Source: Harmothoe impar | Lineage: Eukaryota > Annelida > Polychaeta > Phyllodocida > Polynoidae | Assembly: GCA_947462335.1 (NCBI GenBank) | Contig: OX381710.1 | Span: 34,161,204-34,225,203 of the forward strand | Length of the DNA: 64,000 bases | Direction: 5' to 3' | Part shown: positions 60,501 to 64,000 of the stretch, piece by piece | Layout of the letters: the number at the start of each line of letters is the position of its first letter | Position numbering within the stretch: the stretch's first letter is position 1 | The notes under the pieces: model-generated | What the model saw: the letters and a program-made list of their open reading frames with translations, nothing else | Told to the model about the DNA's origin: nothing | Database searches by the model: none | Program-made: the position numbers and the translations under genes

Positions 60501-61714
60501 GTTATCCCCGGTTTTAATTTCATGCAATACCTTATTGGTTCTCCCCAGGGGTTCCCCTGGGGCCGCAAAAGCTTGCCTGCATCTCTTCAGCATAGCCTTT
60601 AGGGCTTCCTGATCATTCTCATCCGTTATGGACGATCCTGTTAACAACTTAGTTAACTCTTCATGCAATTCCTCTTCCCCTCCTTCTTCTAACCTCAGGT
60701 CTTGGTGGCTACCGGTGACTGCCTCCGCAAGTATCACTTTCCCAACTTCAGTGCCTTTCTCAAGATATACTGTGGAGTTTCCGGGGTTGGAAATGGGTGT
60801 CACTGTCCATCTGGAATTCCCTACTAGGGTATCCGCAGATTCCAATCCCTTCCGGGATAATACAGCCATATCCGGCTCGATTACCGCTAATCCTTTCTGG
60901 ATTAGCCTCCCTGAACTGACTAACACGTCACAGGTCATTCCCGGGGGAATCTTCACAGTCTGTGCCACACTAGCGACACTACTTATCACTCTCAACTTAC
61001 AGAGTATGGTCATATCATACGGGTATTCAATTTTCAACTTCCCACTTTTCGGATTCAAAGTCGCACCGAAAAGCGCCGCAAAATCCAAACCAAGAATACC
61101 ATCATCTTCAATCTCAGCTATGGTCGGGGCCCAAACAAATTCTTTCCCGGCCACAGAGATTATCAGAAAAGTCCGTCCAAATGTCCTCATTCTGGTACCA
61201 TCGGCCGTACATGCGTTTACCCTCATTGTGAGGTTCTCACACATATTCGGCAATAAGCTGATGAATCTCTTAGAGACCATGGAGTGGCTAGCTCCAGTAT
61301 CCATAAGAAATTCCCCAGTCTTTCCTTGTACAGAACAGGAAACGTACCACCTCTTCCCATCAGTTACTGAGGGATTCCTAGTAAACCGGTGAAGGTCACT
61401 ATCAGTGCCCAGGTCGAATCCACATCCTTTCAGGTGTTCCAGACAAGGATGACCCGGGGGAAGCCTGGTTCCTCCAACCTTAACCAACTCTTTGGTTATT
61501 GACTCCTCTAAACTGGCACTAGGTTTCCCATACGCGCACCCCTGGGCGCCTGTTGTACCAGTCTCCCCAGCCTCATGGTTTCCGGGATGTACGGTCCCAT
61601 CTCCCTTCTTGCTGGACGCATTCACTGTTAATGAATCTTCACCGCCAACGTCGGTGATAATCTGACATATTTCCTCAGGGGTTACCGTCCTGCCATCCCC
61701 GGTAACCCCCTCTA
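57504..61714 (-). CDS. pol: Gypsy Pol: protease, reverse transcriptase, RNase H, integrase
   Basis: The open frame has no suitable ATG at its head (the first start-like codon is a GTG at 61625) and continues upstream through the gag stop, so Pol is most likely made as a Gag-Pol fusion by -1 frameshifting. Residues counted from the GTG: aspartic protease DTGA at 109-112; RT about 385-580 with YLDD at 529-532; RNase H with D681, E724, D749, D795; integrase zinc-binding H926, H931, C961, C964; and catalytic D993, D1053, E1089 with the last two separated by 35 residues, as in the D,D35E family. The long basic C-terminal tail contains KRGRPRKE, an AT-hook-like motif, rather than a clear chromodomain. 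All catalytic residues are present and there is no internal stop, so the copy may be active. Confidence 0.92.
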
Positions 61715-63997
61715 ATTTCCCGAAACCTCACTTCTTAAAACAGGTTTCTCGGCTTTGCATTCAGATGCAAAGTGCCCTTTGACTTGACATCTGTAACACT
61801 GGACAGTGTTACGATCGACCCTAGGGCGGCGCCTGGTTTGATTATCAAACACCTCGTTCATGCGTTTAATCATGGACTCCATTAAGGTATTTAATGAGTT
61901 TCCTGACGCATTTGTTTTATCCGGAGTGGTCATCTCCGGGGTCTGGGTTTTCTGACTGGGTACAGTCTGAGGTTCCCGAGTATCGGGTTTCCGGGTAGTT
62001 TCCGAATAACCTTTGTTACTAGGAAGCTTCCCGGAAGCTGGGGTAGAGCTAGATTTCTGTCGACCCTTGAATTTCAGGGCGTCTACTCTCTCCTCCCCTT
62101 CAGATTCTTCCGCGGAAGAATCGTCACCATCTAAGGAATGTTCAATTCCAGAGACGCGCTGTCCCCTATTAGCGGGTATCATACCAGCCAACAGTATCTT
62201 CTTTTTGTCATGTTGATCAATCGCCATGAACAAATCTGCTAAGGAAGACCCAGCTTCCCAAGCTCTACCACATACTTTAGCATGTTCAGGATCACTCAAT
62301 CCACTAATAAATCTTACAAATAGGGATTCTATGTAATATTCAGCATCCCTACTCCATTCTGGCCTAGCCTGTCGCAATAATCGCTGCAATTCTAGCCCAA
62401 AAATTTTAGCAGATTCCTTCGGTTTCTGCGTTCTTCTCTGAAACAGAGTCCAGTGATCTACTGTCACCATTTTCCCAAAAGTATAACAAGCTAATACTTC
62501 CAACTGGTCGTATGTAGCTTCTGGCCCGTAAGTGTCCCTCCATTCTTCAACCACTATCTTACCCGGGCCGTCACTCAACCATATCACAAAAGCTCCCAAG
62601 GATTCCTCCTTGTTCCAGCAATTGTACTTACAATCATCTAGAAGTGATTGATATTCTTCCTTCCAGGGTCGTACACCCCTGTAAGGCTTAGTCACACGTG
62701 CAGTTCTTTTAGCGGCATAATTAGAATGCACTAATTGACCCGACATGCGTCTACTCCAAGCCAGTAGGTCTGTACCGTCTTGACCTCGGCTAGAGCAATC
62801 TAGTCCCAAATTACCTATGGCGGGGTCTCGATTATGTAATCGGTGCTCCGCCGGGGTCATTGTGACTCGCCGGTTCAAAGGAACCTTTCTCTTGGGTACA
62901 TCGTCAGATGATTTATCTGATTCAGATTCTGAACCCTCATCAAAGCGTGGGCCTTGATAGCCTGACAATCCCTTAGTGTTTTTATGCACCGGGTTTGACC
63001 TTCCCTTTGTTCCCGGTTGGGTCCCCTTATTCATCCTCTCCCTCGGCCTAATCTCAGGATCTTTATTGACCCCCGAGTGTGTTTCCGTGGCCGGAGGTGG
63101 GTATGAATAAGTTGCATCTGGGCAATACCTATAATTACCCTTGCTATCATAACCTCCCGGATTCCCATATAGAGCCGGGTCATCTCCCGCGAAGGGGTTC
63201 AATGAGCCATAACTATGATTCACCACTTCATCTCGAAATTTATTTTTATAATGTCGAGACACTTCCTCCTCTGGAGACATTTCCCTGTTAACCGGACCAA
63301 TTCTGGCATGATTAACTGGTTCCCATCCAAGAGAGCGCCCGGTAACATTCACTCTCCTTGAATCTTTCTCTCTGTTCTTATACACAGAGTCTTCCACATT
63401 CCTCAATCCATTATCATTAATAAATGGATCGAATTGAGGTAATGCTTCCTCCTTACTAGTAGTAGGAGTACTATCAGGAACAGTTTCCGGCCTGCCAGCT
63501 GGAAGTTGTTCCTCCCCCTGCTGTTCCATTGCCTTCAACAATTCACCCCGCAGGAGAGTTTTCCTAGCTTCAAGGGAACAGACAGCTTCCACCTCAGCTT
63601 TCCGTTTCCTTTCTAACTCTTCCGTTTCTTCCAGGATTTGTATCCTGGTGGATTCATTATCCTTGACCAACTGGTCTCTGCCCTTCTCGAGCTCCTCTGT
63701 CCCCTTCTTCAAGGCATACCATTCTCTAGAGTATTTTTTCAACTCCCTCTCATACCTCTCCTTAAGAGATTCAGAATGTTCATTCTCCTTCTGGTTCTCA
63801 GCAATCTTTGCCTGAATCTTTTGGTATTCATGCGATTCCTGAGCAACCTTCTTTTTCATATACCGGTTGTCCTCTATCAACCGTTCTCTCTCTTCTATCA
63901 GAGTTCCTTTTACCCTCTGATTCTCAGAGAGAATCTCGTCCCTTTCTTTTACCAGGGAAGTCAATTCGTCAGTCAATGCAGCATACTGATCCTCCAT
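61712..63997 (-). CDS. gag: Gypsy Gag with N-terminal coiled coil and CCHC knuckle (5' end may be outside)
   Basis: 761 residues from the ATG at 63997; the true start could lie beyond the window edge. Residues about 1-170 are strongly charged and heptad-like (coiled coil). Then come a long hydrophilic linker, a retrotransposon gag-like helical region at about 425-620 (with WKEEYQSLLDDCKYNCW, PKESAKIFGLELQRLLRQA, FISGLSDPE) and a zinc knuckle CYRCQVKGHFASEC (C-x2-C-x4-H-x4-C) close to the end. It forms the capsid and nucleocapsid of the element's virus-like particle. It ends TAG directly after a slippery heptamer. Confidence 0.9.
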   Translation of the reverse strand: MEDQYAALTDELTSLVKERDEILSENQRVKGTLIEERERLIEDNRYMKKKVAQESHEYQKIQAKIAENQKENEHSESLKERYERELKKYSREWYALKKGTEELEKGRDQLVKDNESTRIQILEETEELERKRKAEVEAVCSLEARKTLLRGELLKAMEQQGEEQLPAGRPETVPDSTPTTSKEEALPQFDPFINDNGLRNVEDSVYKNREKDSRRVNVTGRSLGWEPVNHARIGPVNREMSPEEEVSRHYKNKFRDEVVNHSYGSLNPFAGDDPALYGNPGGYDSKGNYRYCPDATYSYPPPATETHSGVNKDPEIRPRERMNKGTQPGTKGRSNPVHKNTKGLSGYQGPRFDEGSESESDKSSDDVPKRKVPLNRRVTMTPAEHRLHNRDPAIGNLGLDCSSRGQDGTDLLAWSRRMSGQLVHSNYAAKRTARVTKPYRGVRPWKEEYQSLLDDCKYNCWNKEESLGAFVIWLSDGPGKIVVEEWRDTYGPEATYDQLEVLACYTFGKMVTVDHWTLFQRRTQKPKESAKIFGLELQRLLRQARPEWSRDAEYYIESLFVRFISGLSDPEHAKVCGRAWEAGSSLADLFMAIDQHDKKKILLAGMIPANRGQRVSGIEHSLDGDDSSAEESEGEERVDALKFKGRQKSSSTPASGKLPSNKGYSETTRKPDTREPQTVPSQKTQTPEMTTPDKTNASGNSLNTLMESMIKRMNEVFDNQTRRRPRVDRNTVQCYRCQVKGHFASECKAEKPVLRSEVSGN
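61715..61721 (-). other. -1 ribosomal frameshift heptamer GGGAAAT before the gag stop
   Basis: In gag frame the sequence reads TCG GGA AAT TAG: the heptamer G GGA AAT fits X XXY YYZ and the stop codon follows at once. The pol frame is the -1 frame and is open from here on. The downstream sequence is G-rich (AGGGGGTTACCGGGGATGG) and could form a stimulatory structure, which I have not folded. Confidence 0.65.
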
Positions 63998-64000
63998 TGA

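Larger units (their letters stand above)
51851..64000 (-). mobile_element. Ty3/gypsy LTR retrotransposon, 5' end outside the window
   Basis: More than 12.1 kb on the minus strand. In element order: gag (from 63997), pol, a third ORF, a ~1.48-kb non-coding stretch, polypurine tract and 3' LTR. The domain order protease-RT-RNase H-integrase defines the Ty3/gypsy (Metaviridae) group. All three long frames are free of stops, which points to a recent insertion. The 5' LTR and primer-binding site are not in the window. Confidence 0.9.

Noticed and set aside
53819..64000. Plus-strand ORFs of 60-254 codons opposite gag, pol and the third ORF
   Set aside because: They are antisense shadows of the long minus-strand coding frames.

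Overview
This is animal nuclear DNA: spliced genes with GT-AG introns, AATAAA poly(A) signals, a Ty3/gypsy LTR retrotransposon, many miniature inverted-repeat elements (MITEs) and several very large fold-back repeats. The style (G/C homopolymer runs, tRNA-derived SINE heads, CCTAGCAAC repeats, homeobox genes) fits a marine invertebrate, perhaps a non-vertebrate deuterostome or a lophotrochozoan. I cannot name the species.

Layout. 1-9.6 kb: no convincing gene, several MITEs and fold-back elements. 9.69-13.67 kb: a ~4-kb fold-back element with ~780-bp inverted arms around a 21-bp minisatellite. 13.7-15.0 kb (-): a two-exon gene for a 103-residue single-pass membrane protein. 16.7-22.0 kb (-): homeobox gene A, four coding exons, 677 aa. 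25.9-31.7 kb (-): homeobox gene C, three exons, 853 aa (696 aa if it starts in exon 2). 32.7-38.5 kb (+): homeobox gene E, 595 aa, head-to-head with C. 39.2-45.1 kb: a ~5.9-kb fold-back element with a nested transposon. 45-51.8 kb: repeats, including a near-identical 459-bp direct repeat pair. 51.85-64 kb (-): an intact-looking Ty3/gypsy element running off the right edge, read right to left as gag, pol, a third ORF and the 3' LTR.

The centre of interest is the homeobox trio. All three homeodomains align without gaps, share an intron exactly between homeodomain residues 46 and 47, and carry F at position 48 where W is nearly invariant. All have lost the nearly invariant N51 (Y in A, A in C, G in E). 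C and E also share a long colinear proline/glutamine/tyrosine-rich C-terminal region ending in a strongly conserved motif, so they are an inverted duplicate pair. A is more distant but has the same exon phases and an N-terminal exon starting MDFS, against MDYS in C. This looks like a fast-evolving, lineage-restricted homeobox cluster.

The retrotransposon is unusual in having a large non-envelope third ORF with zinc-finger-like clusters, preceded by what looks like its own NRF1-plus-TATA promoter. A -1 frameshift heptamer sits directly before the gag stop. Gene models rest on splice-site, phase and motif reading only; no similarity search was run.
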